Below the pieces are notes generated by a model. The model was not told the origin of the DNA. It made no database searches and saw only the letters and a program-made list of their open reading frames with translations. The position numbers were made by a program, and so were the translations under genes. 64,000 nt of DNA. Source: Gemmatimonadota bacterium (GTDB lineage: Bacteria; Gemmatimonadota; Gemmatimonadetes; Palauibacterales; Palauibacteraceae). The stretch spans positions 1-64,000 of the forward strand of contig JAJDUL010000054.1 of assembly GCA_022826685.1 (NCBI GenBank), in the 5' to 3' direction. Positions 9,487 to 17,558 of this stretch are shown here, in pieces (the stretch's first letter is position 1; each line of letters starts with the position of its first letter).

Positions 9487-9508
9487 AGGATCAGAGGATC
9501 AGAGGATC
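9485..9508. repeat. Tandem 8-base repeat, three copies
   Basis: AGAGGATC occurs three times head to tail (9485-9492, 9493-9500, 9501-9508), followed by a partial AGAG. The first copy overlaps the TAG stop of the cyclase gene. It is probably slippage-prone, and no regulatory role is evident. Confidence 0.9.
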
Positions 9509-9532
9509 AGAGAAACAGTCGAGATTGGATCG

Positions 9533-9554
9533 TCGGGCGTACATGAGCGCCCGA
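9533..9554. terminator. Stem-loop after the cyclase gene, possible terminator without U-tract
   Basis: A perfect 7-bp stem TCGGGCG / CGCCCGA flanks an 8-base loop between the cyclase gene and the beta-lactamase-like gene. There is no run of T after it, so it is either a weak terminator or an mRNA-stabilising hairpin. Confidence 0.3.
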
Positions 9555-9582
9555 GGAAGTCTTCAGACGGAGAAGTGGAACG

Positions 9583-10743
9583 ATGACGATCACGAACCGT
9601 GCGCGGGCGAACGCACTGTCGCTGCTGTCGCTCGTACTGACCCTCTGCTTCCTCATGCAGGCCGCGGCCCCGCTGGCGGCCCAGAGCCATTCGCGGGAGG
9701 GGCTGCTCGACTACATGGAGCAGATCCGCCACGACAACGACCTTCCGGGGCTGTCCGTCGCGGTGGCGGTGGACGGCGAGATCGTCTTCTCCGAAGGCGT
9801 GGGCGTCGCCGAACTGGACAATCGCACCCCGGCCACGGGCCGGACGGTCCACAACACGGGATCCGTGTCGAAGGTGCTGGCCGTGGTCGGCCTCATGCAG
9901 CTCGTCGAGCAGGGGAAGGTGGACCTCGACGCGACGCTCCAGACCTACATGCCGTGGTATCCGGAACGTGAATTCCCGATCACGGTGCGCCACATCCTCA
10001 TCCACACGTCGGGCATAAGGCACTACAACGGGATCGAGTTCGGCCCGTACGGACTGCTCGCGCTGCGCCACTACGACGATTTCGAGGAGGCGACGGAGCT
10101 GTGGCGCGACGATCCCCTCGCCTACGACACGGATTCCGGGTGGATGTACTCGTCGCACGCCCACAACCTGCAGCACGGGGTCGTCGAGGCGGCGTCGGGC
10201 ATGGACTTCGAGGAATACCTCAAGCGCTACGTGTGGGAGCCGGCCGGGATGTTCGCCACCCAGTTCGACGTCCCGTCGCGGGTCGTGCAGAACCGCGGCC
10301 GCGGCTACATCCGGGGAGAATCCGGCCGCTTCATCAACGCCCCGCCCGAGGACCCGAGCTACAAGTACGCCGGTGGAGGGATCATCTCGAACGTGGAGGA
10401 TCTCGTCCGCTTTGCGATCGCGATCAACGACGGGCGGCTGCTCGCCCCGGAGACGGTGGCGGAGATGCACCGGCCGCAGCTCGAGCCGGGGATCCGCCAG
10501 ATCGATCCCTCGTCCCCGGACGGACTGGGCGAGCCGATCGCGCACGAGCAGGCGCTGGCCTGGTTCATCCGCACGGACCAGGCGGGGCGCCGCTACCCGA
10601 GTCACACCGGCACGGTGAAGGGGACGCGGTCCTTCCTCGGCAACTGGAACGACCACGGGGTCGTCGTGGCGCTTCAGACGAACGCGCTGCCCTTCGATTC
10701 GGCGAGGTACGGCGAGGCGATCGCCCAGATGTTCCTGCCGTAG
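9583..10743 (+). CDS. Secreted serine hydrolase, beta-lactamase (class C/DD-peptidase-like) family
   Basis: The protein is 386 aa with a Sec signal peptide (residues 1-33, ending APLAAQ). The family's nucleophile motif SxxK is Ser94-Val-Ser-Lys97. A YSS triplet in GWMYSSHAHN replaces the usual YxN, and a HTGTVKG segment near residue 340 corresponds to the third conserved box. The segment LIHTSGIRHYNG is typical of esterase/D-aminopeptidase-like members, which are not antibiotic resistance enzymes. It is preceded by a GGAGAAGTGG ribosome site. It lies inside the catabolic block but is exported, so it may process an extracellular substrate. Substrate unknown. Confidence 0.85.
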   Translation: MTITNRARANALSLLSLVLTLCFLMQAAAPLAAQSHSREGLLDYMEQIRHDNDLPGLSVAVAVDGEIVFSEGVGVAELDNRTPATGRTVHNTGSVSKVLAVVGLMQLVEQGKVDLDATLQTYMPWYPEREFPITVRHILIHTSGIRHYNGIEFGPYGLLALRHYDDFEEATELWRDDPLAYDTDSGWMYSSHAHNLQHGVVEAASGMDFEEYLKRYVWEPAGMFATQFDVPSRVVQNRGRGYIRGESGRFINAPPEDPSYKYAGGGIISNVEDLVRFAIAINDGRLLAPETVAEMHRPQLEPGIRQIDPSSPDGLGEPIAHEQALAWFIRTDQAGRRYPSHTGTVKGTRSFLGNWNDHGVVVALQTNALPFDSARYGEAIAQMFLP

Positions 10744-10771
10744 GGGCGGGGGCCGGGGAGGTTCGCTCGCC

Positions 10772-12181
10772 GTGACGGGACATCGCGATCCGGCGCTGCT
10801 CTCCGCGCGGGAGCAGGCCCGGCGCATCCGTGCGGGAGAGTTGGCCGCGGCCGATCTGCTCGGCGCCTGCCTGGCCCGCGTCGAGCGGCACAACGGAGAA
10901 CTCAACGCCGTCGTCACGCTGAACCCCGAGGCGGAGGCGGAGGCGGCCGCCGTCGACGCCTCCCTTGGGGCGGGCGAGGATCCGGGACCCCTCGCGGGGC
11001 TCGTCGTCGGCATCAAGGACGTGACGGAAACGGCACGCCTCCGCACGACCTACGGCTCGCCGCTCTTCGCGGACCACGTGCCCGAGGAGGATGCGCTCGT
11101 CGTCCGTCGCCTGCGCGAAGCCGGCGCGGTGATCCTCGGCAAGACGAACACGCCGGAGTTCGCCGCGGGCGGAAACACGTGGAACGAAGTGTTCGGCGTG
11201 ACCCGGAACCCGTGGAATCCCGCCCTCAGCGCGGGAGGGTCGACGGGGGGCGGCGCGGTCGCCCTCGCGACGGGGATGATTTCGCTCGCGCAGGGTACGG
11301 ATCTCGGCGGTTCGCTGCGCATCCCCGCCTCCTTCTGCGGAGTCGCGGGGCTTCGCCCCACGCCCGGGCTCGTGCCGACGGTGCCCGCCGCCTACCTGTG
11401 GGACGACCTGCAGTCGACCGGCCTGCTGGCCCGGGACCCGGAGGACGTCGCTTTCGGGCTGCGGGCGATCTCGGGACCCGATCCGGCCTCGCCGGTCTCC
11501 GCGCCCGAGCCGCTCTGGCCGGAGGCAGGCGCTGCCGATCTCGTCCGGAGCCGCTGGGCCTGGTGCGGCGACATCGCGCGAATCGGGATCGACGGCGGCG
11601 TGGAGGCAGCATGCCGCGAGGCGCTGGCATCGCTTCGGTCGGCGGGCGCGCGGGTGGACGACGTGGATCTCGACCTCTCCGGCGCGTGGGATGCGTTTCT
11701 CGTCCTCCGCGGGCACTGGTTCGTGTCCCACTTCGAGGCCGAACGGCACCGGGTCGACGCCTTCGGGCCCAACGTGTCCGCCAACCTCCGCTCGGGACTG
11801 TCGCTGACCCCGGAGGAGATCGGGGCGGCGGAGAACGTGCGCCGCCGCGTACGGGAAGAACTCCTCGCCCTCCTCGAGCGCTACGACGCGCTCCTGACGC
11901 CGTGCATGGCGATCCCGCCCTTCCCGGCGGAGCAGAACTATCCGGAGACGGTCGGGGGGCGGCCGATGAAGACATACGTGGACTGGATCGCCCCCACCTT
12001 CCTGCTCTCGATGCCGGGGCTCCCCGTCGCCTGCGTCCCGGCCGGGCTGGATGCGGCCGGACTCCCCGTCGGGTTGCAGATCGTCGGGCCCCCGCGCGGG
12101 GAGGGGCTGGCGCTCGCCGCTGCCTCGGCCATCCAGGAGGCGAGGCCGATCGGTCTCCCGCCGCTGGTCGCGAAACCGTGA
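10772..12181 (+). CDS. Amidase signature family protein
   Basis: A 469-aa amidase that hydrolyses carboxamides to acid and ammonia. The Ser-cisSer-Lys triad is readable: Lys82 in GIKDV, Ser157 in GGSTGGG and the nucleophile Ser181 in DLGGSLRIPASFCG. The position after Ser157 is Thr instead of the common Ser. The GTG start at 10772 has GGGGAGG upstream, and the cytosolic prediction fits the absence of a signal peptide. It is not GatA, because no gatB or gatC is nearby and its C-terminus (SMPGLPVACVPAGL) is that of catabolic amidases. It plausibly releases nitrogen from a pathway intermediate. Confidence 0.88.
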   Translation: MTGHRDPALLSAREQARRIRAGELAAADLLGACLARVERHNGELNAVVTLNPEAEAEAAAVDASLGAGEDPGPLAGLVVGIKDVTETARLRTTYGSPLFADHVPEEDALVVRRLREAGAVILGKTNTPEFAAGGNTWNEVFGVTRNPWNPALSAGGSTGGGAVALATGMISLAQGTDLGGSLRIPASFCGVAGLRPTPGLVPTVPAAYLWDDLQSTGLLARDPEDVAFGLRAISGPDPASPVSAPEPLWPEAGAADLVRSRWAWCGDIARIGIDGGVEAACREALASLRSAGARVDDVDLDLSGAWDAFLVLRGHWFVSHFEAERHRVDAFGPNVSANLRSGLSLTPEEIGAAENVRRRVREELLALLERYDALLTPCMAIPPFPAEQNYPETVGGRPMKTYVDWIAPTFLLSMPGLPVACVPAGLDAAGLPVGLQIVGPPRGEGLALAAASAIQEARPIGLPPLVAKP

Positions 12182-12200
12182 CTTTGGGCCTGAATCGGAG

Positions 12201-12279
12201 CCGCGGGACGTTCCCGCGGGAACGCGTCGAGGTTGACGGAACTCCTTCACATCCACATTGAGAGTCAGTCGGGCTGACT
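12201..12279. promoter_or_regulatory. Two inverted repeats upstream of the M20 hydrolase gene
   Basis: CCGCGGGA and TCCCGCGG at 12201-12219 form an 8-bp stem with a 3-base loop. The overlapping 12-base TTCCCGCGGGAA at 12211-12222 is a perfect palindrome. A second inverted repeat, AGTCAG-N5-CTGACT, lies at 12263-12279, about 35 bases before the start codon. They could be operators for an unseen regulator or transcript hairpins; there is no U-tract. Confidence 0.4.
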
Positions 12280-12314
12280 ACCGCCCGGAACCCGAACCCC
12301 TCCGAGGACCGATC

Positions 12315-13532
12315 ATGATGATGTCAAACGACCATACCGCTCCCGAACTGTCCGGCGAGGCGTTCGACGCCTGCGTCCGTTTCCTGCAGCGACTCATCCG
12401 CACGCAGTCGATGCCGGGCGAAGAAGGCGAACTGGCCGGGCTCGTCGCCGCCGAGATGCGCGCGCTCGGCTACGAAGAGGTCGAGTACGACGCCGCGGGC
12501 AACGTCATCGGCCTCATCCGCGGAACCGGCGACGCGCCCTCAGTGATGTTCAACACCCATCTCGACCACGTGGACGCCGGGGATCCGGCGGACTGGCCCC
12601 ACGACCCCTACGGCGGCGAGATCCACGACGGCCTGCTGTGGGGGCGGGGCGCGATCGACATCAAGGGACCGCTCGCGGCGCAGGTCCACGGCATCGCCCG
12701 CCTCATCGCCACCGGCCGACGGCCTCCCGGCGACGTCTACGTGACGGCAACGGTACAGGAGGAAGTCGGGGGACTCGGCGCCCGCTACATGGCGGAAACG
12801 CTGCAGCCCGATCTGGTCCTGATCGGCGAGCCCAGCCGGAACGAGGTCCGTCGCGGACACCGGGGCCGGATCGAACTCCGCGTCCAGGTGCGGGGAAGGA
12901 TGGCCCACGCCTCGATGACCGACATCGGCCGCAACCCGCTGACGGTGCTCGGACGGTTCCTCGCGGCGTTGGAAGACGTCGACCTCGCGCACGATCCCGA
13001 TCTGGGTACCTGCTCCATCGCCCCGACGCTCATCGGGACGGACCAGACCAGCGGCAATGTCATCCCCGGCCTGGCGGAAGTCACGCTCGACTGCCGGACC
13101 GTGACCGGGCAGGACGCGGCCTCGCTGCGGAAGCAACTCCTTCCCGTGCTCCGCGGGTGCGAGATCGAGGGATCGAGCAGCGACATCCTGATCCCGCAGC
13201 ACGAGCGCTCGAGCTACGCGGGATACGAGATGACGTATCCGGCCGACAACCCGGCGCTCTCGCTGCCCGCCGACCACGAAGCGGTGCGGACGGCGGTCGA
13301 GGTCCTGGCCGGCCCGCTCGGGGCCGAGCCGCCCGTCGACATCTGGGATTTCGCGACCGACGGCGGCCACTTCGGGCTCGTGGGCATGACCGTGGTCGGC
13401 TTCGGGCCCGGCGACGACCGGCTGGCCCACACCGTCAACGAGCATATCGTGATCGACGAACTGGCGACCGGCATCCGCGGCAACGCGGCCCTCGCCTTCC
13501 ACTGGCCGGCCCGTTACGCCCGTGCGAGCTGA
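12315..13532 (+). CDS. M20 family metallohydrolase, YgeY-like
   Basis: The protein is 405 aa. Dinuclear zinc ligands of the M20 family are visible: His in NTHLDHVD, Asp in GRGAIDIKG, the Glu pair in TVQEEVGG, Glu in IGEPSRNEV and a late His in LAHTVNEH. The C-terminal pattern (SSYAGYEMTYPADNPAL, then DIWDFATDGG and GFGPGDDRLAH) matches YgeY, which in Escherichia coli sits in the ygeWXYZ/xdh gene region, rather than ArgE or DapE. I chose the ATG at 12315 (GAGG eight bases upstream); a TTG at 12258 would add 19 residues. It probably hydrolyses an N-acyl or carbamoyl-type bond in the same pathway as the hydroxylase. Confidence 0.82.
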   Translation: MMMSNDHTAPELSGEAFDACVRFLQRLIRTQSMPGEEGELAGLVAAEMRALGYEEVEYDAAGNVIGLIRGTGDAPSVMFNTHLDHVDAGDPADWPHDPYGGEIHDGLLWGRGAIDIKGPLAAQVHGIARLIATGRRPPGDVYVTATVQEEVGGLGARYMAETLQPDLVLIGEPSRNEVRRGHRGRIELRVQVRGRMAHASMTDIGRNPLTVLGRFLAALEDVDLAHDPDLGTCSIAPTLIGTDQTSGNVIPGLAEVTLDCRTVTGQDAASLRKQLLPVLRGCEIEGSSSDILIPQHERSSYAGYEMTYPADNPALSLPADHEAVRTAVEVLAGPLGAEPPVDIWDFATDGGHFGLVGMTVVGFGPGDDRLAHTVNEHIVIDELATGIRGNAALAFHWPARYARAS

Positions 13533-13631
13533 CGCGCCGCCCGATCCCGGGCACCGATGGTGTGTGACCGGGGGTCGGCCGAGAGCGTCTGGTATCCGGG
13601 GACAGGCAGGTCAATCAGAAGGAGGATCGGC

Positions 13632-14702
13632 ATGAAACGGCGGACACTTGCGGGTTCGGTGCCCTCGACTCTCATGGCTTCGGCGGCGATCGCGGTGCTC
13701 TACGGCCTGCTGGGCGCCGGAACGTTGGCGGGCCAGGAGGCGCACATGTGCGACGATCGCGCCGGGCTCCGCATCGCAGTGCTGGATGCGACGGGGTTGG
13801 TGCGGGTGAGCGACGCCGACGTGCGGATTCGCTGGGTCGACGTCGTCCGTAGTCCGGTGCGCAAGCGCTCCGGCGATGACGGCGGCTTCACGTATTGCGC
13901 TCCGCGAGACGCGACGAAGGCGACGGTGTGGGCGGAATCCCGGAACGGGTCGAGCGAGCAGGCGTCCGTCGAGCTGATCCTGGGCGAGACGAGTGACGTC
14001 GAACTCCGACTCCTGGGGGAAGAGAACCCCGGACGCCTCGAGGGTCGAATATTCGATGCCGTAACGAAAGACCCGGTCACCACCGCGGCCGTGACCGTGG
14101 CCGGTCGCCAGGGCGAAGTGGAGACCGACCGCTGGGGACGGTACATCCTCACGGGCATCCCCGCGGGGGCGAAGCAATTCCAGGTCCGCCGCATGGGGTA
14201 CGAACCCCTCGAATACGTCGTCACCGTCAAGCCGGGACTCACGACGCAGGTGGACGTCGGCCTCGTTCCGGATCCCGTCGAGATGGAGCCCCTGGTCGCG
14301 ACGACGGTCCGATCGCGCAGGCTCGAAAGCAAGGGGTTCTACGAACGCCAGTATTGGGGCGAGATGCTCGGTGTCGGCGAGTTCCTCACGCCGGAGTACC
14401 TGGAGCGTTGGCGTCCGATGCGCATGAGCCAGCTGCTCGAGCAACACACGATGCTGCGTCCGCGGCTCGTACGCGCGGGCAAGACGCGCGGGACTCTCGG
14501 TGACTGCCTCCAGGTGTACCTCGACAACATCAACGTGGGCAATCTCGACAACGGCAGCGCGAGCAGTTTCGCGCTCAACACGGTCCTGCTACCCAGCGAA
14601 GTCGGCGGTGTCGAAGTGTACCGGAGCTCCACGGCACTCCCCGGCGGCATGATGCGATTCGGCGTCGGACAGTGCGCCCTCGTCCTGATCTGGACGAAAT
14701 AG
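13632..14702 (+). CDS. Secreted carboxypeptidase-regulatory-like / TonB-plug-like protein without a barrel
   Basis: The protein is 356 aa. ATG at 13632 has a perfect AGGAGG and starts a signal peptide ending GTLAGQ. Residues of about 130-215 form a carboxypeptidase-regulatory-like domain (LEGRIFDAVTKDPVTTAAV, then TDRWGRYILTGIPAG). The C-terminal 120 residues look like a TonB-receptor plug (LESKGFYERQYWG, VYLDNINVG, VGGVEVYRSS), but the protein ends there with no 22-strand barrel. Such short proteins are common in Gemmatimonadota-like genomes. It may be a periplasmic or outer-membrane accessory protein. Confidence 0.8.
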   Translation: MKRRTLAGSVPSTLMASAAIAVLYGLLGAGTLAGQEAHMCDDRAGLRIAVLDATGLVRVSDADVRIRWVDVVRSPVRKRSGDDGGFTYCAPRDATKATVWAESRNGSSEQASVELILGETSDVELRLLGEENPGRLEGRIFDAVTKDPVTTAAVTVAGRQGEVETDRWGRYILTGIPAGAKQFQVRRMGYEPLEYVVTVKPGLTTQVDVGLVPDPVEMEPLVATTVRSRRLESKGFYERQYWGEMLGVGEFLTPEYLERWRPMRMSQLLEQHTMLRPRLVRAGKTRGTLGDCLQVYLDNINVGNLDNGSASSFALNTVLLPSEVGGVEVYRSSTALPGGMMRFGVGQCALVLIWTK

Positions 14703-14718
14703 CGCTGGCAGAGATTCC

Positions 14719-16215
14719 CTAGCCCGGGCTGTCGATGAATTCGGCGACGTGTGCGGGGGCGAGGCGCGCGGTGTGGCGGGAGACCGCGATCATGACGATC
14801 ACGTTTCCGACCATGCCGTAGATGCCGGGGTGGACGCCGGCGGTCGCGGCGGCTGAGACGAGGTCCAGCCGCAGGGCCACGTCGAGGAAGAACGCGATGC
14901 CGCCGCCCGCCACGAGACCCCACAGCGCCCCCGCGCGCGTGACCCCCCGCCACAGGAAGGTCACGACCGTCAGCGGGAAGAGTTGCGCGATGAACCCGTA
15001 GCTGAGAAGCAGCAACTCCACGAGGCTGAGTCCGGGGATCAGCGCGAGCCCGTAGCTGACGGCGCCCACGAGGATCACCATGTGGCGAATCCAGCGCCGC
15101 TGCGCCGCGTCGTCGAGCGCGCCCGGCCGCAGGTTGCCCCAGAAGTCGCGCACCGCCACGGACCCCGCCGCGTGCAGGAGCGCGTCTCCGGTGGACATCG
15201 AGGCCGCGAGCGCCCCGGCGCAGAAGAGTCCCACGATGAGCGGCGGCAGCCCGATCTGCGCCGAGGTCACGATCGTGGGCAGGATTGCGTCCGCCGGCTC
15301 GACGCCGGGGAAGGCGAGCACGCCCGAGAAACCGATGAAGAGGATGGGGACGAGGAAGAGGGCGAAGGTCGGATAGTAGACGACGGTCCGCTTGAGGGTG
15401 TCCACGTCGCGGGCCGTGTAGATCTTCATGAAATAGTGCGGCCACACGCTGAACCCGAAGGCGGAGATGGCGACGGAGCTCGAGTAGGCGCCCCAGCTCC
15501 ACGGCTGTCCGTCCGCCCCCAGTCCCGGCCCCCGCAGCATGTCCGGAAGCCCGGCGGCGATCGCGTCGAACATGGGGCCCACGCCGCCGTGCAGCTTCGC
15601 CGGCAGGTAGAGGCCCAGCCCCCACGCGAGCACCATCATGAACATCCCTTGGAAGGTGTTCGTCCAGCCGACCCCCAGGACGCCGCTCCGGAAGACGTAG
15701 ATCAGGACGACCCCGTACGCGATCGCGGACCCGGCCCACTGCGGGACGCGCCCCTCCGTCACGACGTTGAAGACGTACCCCGCCCCCTTCATCTGAATCA
15801 CCAGGTAGGGGACGAAGGCGAAGACGGAGAGGACCGCGAGGATGGCCGGGATCGCGCGGCTGTCGAAGCGGTGCGCGAAGAGTTCCGCCTGCGTGACGTA
15901 ACCGAAACGCCGGCCGAGGGCGGCGACGCGCGGGCCGAAGAAATACCAGGGGACGAGCCCGACGGACGCGTAGGCGAGGATGTAGAAGGCCGCCGCCCCG
16001 CGCGAATAGGCCCAGCCGGGCCCGCCCAGGAAGGCGAACGCGCTGAACACCGAGGCGCCCATGATGAAGTAGAGGACGAGGAAGTTCAGCGAGCGGTCGC
16101 CCGCGACGTAACCCTCGGTGCTGTCCGAGGCGTGGCGGCCCGAGGCGAGCCCGATCGCGAGCGAGGCGAGCAGATACCCGATCGTGACGAGGAAGACGAT
16201 CAGCCAGGCGGGCAT
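14719..16215 (-). CDS. Sodium:solute symporter family permease
   Basis: A 498-aa SSS/SLC5-family permease with about 13 hydrophobic segments. The N-terminal start is the ATG at 16215 (MPAWLIVFLVTIGYLLASLA). Family features include GYVAGDRSLN, GASVFSAFAFLGGPG in the sodium-site region and SMSTGDALLHAAGS late in the protein. The ATG overlaps by one base the stop of the upstream small membrane protein gene, a standard pairing for this subfamily, which resembles the PanF/YhdT-type pair. The substrate (organic acid, amino acid or vitamin) cannot be assigned. Confidence 0.88.
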   Translation of the reverse strand: MPAWLIVFLVTIGYLLASLAIGLASGRHASDSTEGYVAGDRSLNFLVLYFIMGASVFSAFAFLGGPGWAYSRGAAAFYILAYASVGLVPWYFFGPRVAALGRRFGYVTQAELFAHRFDSRAIPAILAVLSVFAFVPYLVIQMKGAGYVFNVVTEGRVPQWAGSAIAYGVVLIYVFRSGVLGVGWTNTFQGMFMMVLAWGLGLYLPAKLHGGVGPMFDAIAAGLPDMLRGPGLGADGQPWSWGAYSSSVAISAFGFSVWPHYFMKIYTARDVDTLKRTVVYYPTFALFLVPILFIGFSGVLAFPGVEPADAILPTIVTSAQIGLPPLIVGLFCAGALAASMSTGDALLHAAGSVAVRDFWGNLRPGALDDAAQRRWIRHMVILVGAVSYGLALIPGLSLVELLLLSYGFIAQLFPLTVVTFLWRGVTRAGALWGLVAGGGIAFFLDVALRLDLVSAAATAGVHPGIYGMVGNVIVMIAVSRHTARLAPAHVAEFIDSPG

Positions 16216-16481
16216 CAGCGGCTCGCGCCGTTCGGGTCGCCGTCGGCGGTGTCCCGTTTCCGCTCCCACAGGTAGTACCCGAAGAGAACGAAGAAGGAGA
16301 AGAGGAGCCCGACGACGACGTAGAAGAGCGAGAACGGCATCGCGAGCACACGCGGCTCGATGGTGGCGAACCGCGGATAGACGGGCCACACGAGTGCCGC
16401 AAAGAGAAGGACATAGAAGGCCGCGACGGCGACGGCGACCGGGTTGCGGTCGGGAGACGGAGCGCGGCGTGGTTCGTCCAT
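16215..16481 (-). CDS. Small DUF3311/YhdT-like membrane protein, symporter partner
   Basis: The protein is 88 aa with two transmembrane helices: AVAAFYVLLFAALVWPVYPRF and a second around FSLFYVVVGLLFSFFVLFGYY. Between them is the IEPRVLAMPFS motif typical of DUF3311-type companions of SSS permeases. ATG at 16481 is the likely start and the stop overlaps the symporter start. It is probably needed for assembly or stability of the symporter. Confidence 0.8.
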   Translation of the reverse strand: MDEPRRAPSPDRNPVAVAVAAFYVLLFAALVWPVYPRFATIEPRVLAMPFSLFYVVVGLLFSFFVLFGYYLWERKRDTADGDPNGASR

Positions 16482-16564
16482 TGCCGCAAAAGGCCGTCCG
16501 TGCGGGACCCGGTCAAGACGGGTGGACCGGTTGAGCGGCGGGCTCGATCGAACGATCTTGCCGC

Positions 16565-17557
16565 ATGACCTGCACAAAACGAAGCCGTAGGCGCTCGATC
16601 ATCACCACCGGCCTGCTCCTCGTCGGGCCCGCGCTGGCGTTGCCGGCGTGTGGCCCCGGAGAGGCTTCATCCGGAGAGGCGGCATCCGGCGCGGCCGAGG
16701 CCCCCCGGGATCTCTCCTCCGGAACGCACGTCGTCCTGCTGGGAACGGGGACGCCCAATCCCGAACCGGAAGCATCGGGCCCCGCCACCGCGGTACTCGT
16801 GGACGGACGGGCCTACATCGTGGACACGGGTGTCGGTCTCGTGCGGCGCGCGGCAGAGGCGGCCGACCGCTACGGAGCCGAGGGTCTCACGGCGGCGCGG
16901 CTGGACATCGCCTTTCTCACGCATCTGCACAGCGACCACACGCTGGGGCTGCCGGACCTGATCCACACGCCCTGGGTGGCCGAGCGGGAGGCGCCGCTGA
17001 AGCTGTTCGGCCCGACCGGGACGGCGGCGATGGCCACGCACCTGACGGCGGCGTGGGAAGCGGACATCCAGAACCGGCTCACCGGCCGGCAGCCGACGAC
17101 GCCGGACGGGTGGCGCGTGGAAGTCGTCGAAATCGACCCGGGGATCATCCATGAAGACGACCGCGTCCGCGTGACTGCCTTCGCCGTGCAGCACACGGGC
17201 TGGCCCGAAGCGTACGGCTTTCGGTTCGACGGAGGAGGTCGCTCGGTCGTCATCTCCGGCGACACGGGTCCGACGGAGGCGGTCGTCGAGATGTGCTCGG
17301 GGTGCGACGTGCTCGTGCACGAGGTGTACTCGGCGACGACGTTCCGCGACCGTCCGCCGGAATGGCAGTCGTATCACGCCCAGGCTCACACGTCGACGGT
17401 CGAGCTGGCCGAACTCGCCGTGCGGGCGCGCCCGGGAATCCTCGTCCTGCATCACCAGTTGCATTGGGGAGCGACACCGGAGGAAATGGTCGCGGAGATT
17501 CGCGCTGCCGGCTACGACGGACCGCTCGCATACGGCCGGGACCTGGACGTGTACTGA
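16565..17557 (+). CDS. Metallo-beta-lactamase-fold lipoprotein hydrolase
   Basis: The protein is 330 aa with a lipoprotein signal (lipobox LPAC, Cys29). The MBL-fold zinc motif is His120-Leu-His122-Ser-Asp124-His125, followed by VISGDTGPT (fourth ligand region) and a late LVLHHQLHWG. The domain layout (LLGTGTPNP at the start of the fold) resembles the RNase Z/arylsulfatase-like branch of MBL enzymes. Because it is lipid-anchored outside the cytoplasm, a role in tRNA processing is unlikely; an extracytoplasmic esterase or sulfatase-like role is more plausible. It is divergently transcribed from the symporter pair across 83 bases. Confidence 0.85.
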   Translation: MTCTKRSRRRSIITTGLLLVGPALALPACGPGEASSGEAASGAAEAPRDLSSGTHVVLLGTGTPNPEPEASGPATAVLVDGRAYIVDTGVGLVRRAAEAADRYGAEGLTAARLDIAFLTHLHSDHTLGLPDLIHTPWVAEREAPLKLFGPTGTAAMATHLTAAWEADIQNRLTGRQPTTPDGWRVEVVEIDPGIIHEDDRVRVTAFAVQHTGWPEAYGFRFDGGGRSVVISGDTGPTEAVVEMCSGCDVLVHEVYSATTFRDRPPEWQSYHAQAHTSTVELAELAVRARPGILVLHHQLHWGATPEEMVAEIRAAGYDGPLAYGRDLDVY

Positions 17558-17558
17558 G

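Noticed and set aside
9583-10743. Antibiotic-resistance beta-lactamase
   Set aside because: The family motifs are those of esterase/peptidase-like members, and the YxN box is altered.
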